A DNA stretch of 5,887 nt from the NCBI GenBank assembly GCA_937934775.1, contig CALGYL010000315.1, forward strand, positions 1-5,887, given 5' to 3'. A program made the position numbers and the translations under genes. The stretch's first letter is position 1; each line of letters begins with the position of its first letter. The notes under the pieces were generated by a model that worked only from the letters and a program-made list of their open reading frames with translations, searched no databases and was not told where the DNA came from. Shown piece after piece: positions 5,455 through 5,887 of the stretch. This stretch comes from an uncultured Clostridia bacterium (GTDB taxonomy: Bacteria; Bacillota; Clostridia; Christensenellales; Aristaeellaceae).

Positions 5455-5830
5455 GCGTGTGCGCATCAGTGCGCCATCCGGAAAGGCGCACCGGAGAACC
5501 GTGAAACCCTGGGAAATTGTTACAGGAGCGCACGTTCGATTTCCGGAGGATGTCACCCTTGGTCTATGCTGTAGCCGCCGTATATCTGCGCGGGGGAAAC
5601 CGCTCTCGGAATCATGATTTACATACAGTTAACGATTTGCTGTTGAATCGAGCGCTCGTTCCGCCGATGGAGAGGCGCTTTTCCTCATTGCATCCCTATG
5701 AAAATGCTTCTTACCGTGGACGAAACGCTTGATAATGGGGGATTTCACGCCATTTTGGGTCGAATATGCGCCGGGAACGTGAGGACACCGCCTCCGGCAT
5801 GGGTTTCGCCTGAATTTGGGTTCCAAAAGG
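5455..5830. other. Intergenic stretch with no supported gene
   Basis: I see no convincing gene on either strand here. A 7-bp stem GTGCGCC (5469-5475)/GGCGCAC (5485-5491) lies near the left end. Short open frames, such as ATG 5698 to TAA 5868 on the + strand (56 codons), lack a ribosome binding site and family features. Base composition between about 5560 and 5760 is less GC-rich than in the genes, as expected for non-coding sequence or a decayed gene. Confidence 0.5.
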
Positions 5831-5832
5831 TC

Positions 5833-5866
5833 TGTAACCGGTCATGTAACTTTCTTGGGGTACAAT
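5833..5866 (+). promoter_or_regulatory. Putative activator-dependent promoter for a gene beyond the window
   Basis: TACAAT (5861-5866) is a five-of-six -10 box. No good -35 box lies 16-18 bases upstream. Instead TGTAAC occurs twice as a direct repeat, at 5833-5838 and 5845-5850, a 12-base period, with the second copy ending 10 bases before the -10 box. Response regulators of the OmpR/PhoB class often bind such direct repeats in place of a -35 box. GATGAGGAA at 5877-5885 could be the start of the next gene's ribosome binding region. Regulator and target are not identifiable here. Confidence 0.45.
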
Positions 5867-5887
5867 AAAGGCACAAGATGAGGAACG

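Noticed and set aside
5517..5732. 71-codon open frame from a TTG on the + strand
   Set aside because: No ribosome binding site at a sensible distance, no recognisable features, and a basic, mixed composition typical of chance frames.
5832..5846. Catabolite-response (cre) site around CTGTAACCGGTCATG
   Set aside because: Matches the left half and central CG but misses key right-half positions; the TGTAAC direct repeat explains the sequence better.
5698..5868. 56-codon frame starting MKMLLTVDETLDN
   Set aside because: The start looks protein-like but no Shine-Dalgarno site precedes it, the rest is unremarkable, and its end overlaps the predicted promoter. A gene remnant cannot be excluded.

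Overview
The window looks like chromosome from a GC-rich anaerobic member of the Clostridia. The evidence is Shine-Dalgarno sites of the AGGAGG type, a consensus housekeeping promoter, GC-rich third codon positions, and a YgeY/YgeW/carbamate-kinase set typical of gut Firmicutes and enterobacteria. The exact taxon cannot be read from the sequence. All recognised genes are on the + strand.

Left part (1-2912) is catabolic. It holds the last 30 residues of a YgeY-type M20 metallohydrolase, a complete knotted carbamoyltransferase YgeW (297-1484), and a complete carbamate kinase (1836-2768) closed by an intrinsic terminator (2877-2912). In E. coli these families sit together in the ygeW-ygeX-ygeY-hyuA-yqeA purine/ureide region. 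Related clusters support anaerobic uric acid breakdown in gut bacteria. A likely scheme is that YgeY trims a ureido or amide intermediate, YgeW passes a carbamoyl group to phosphate, and the kinase turns carbamoyl phosphate plus ADP into ATP. The direction and substrate of YgeW are inference.

Middle and right part (2949-5454) is a polar amino acid ABC importer with its own strong promoter. It encodes a secreted binding protein (3015-3818), a permease (3934-4599) and an ATPase (4608-5351), and ends at an intrinsic terminator (5421-5454). A perfect 13-bp hairpin without a T tract lies between the binding-protein and permease genes. It probably lets the binding protein be made in excess.

The most unusual content is between the genes. 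Two diverged copies of a multi-hairpin element (A, about 100-258 and 1486-1678) start directly after the ygeY and ygeW stop codons. Two copies of a second, two-hairpin element (B, 1718-1775 on + and 2789-2848 on -) flank the carbamate kinase gene in opposite orientation. In both families the stems change sequence but stay paired, while loops or bulges are kept, so structure appears to be selected.

The last 430 bases hold no convincing gene. They end with a likely promoter carrying a TGTAAC direct repeat just upstream of a TACAAT -10 box, pointing to a gene beyond the window.
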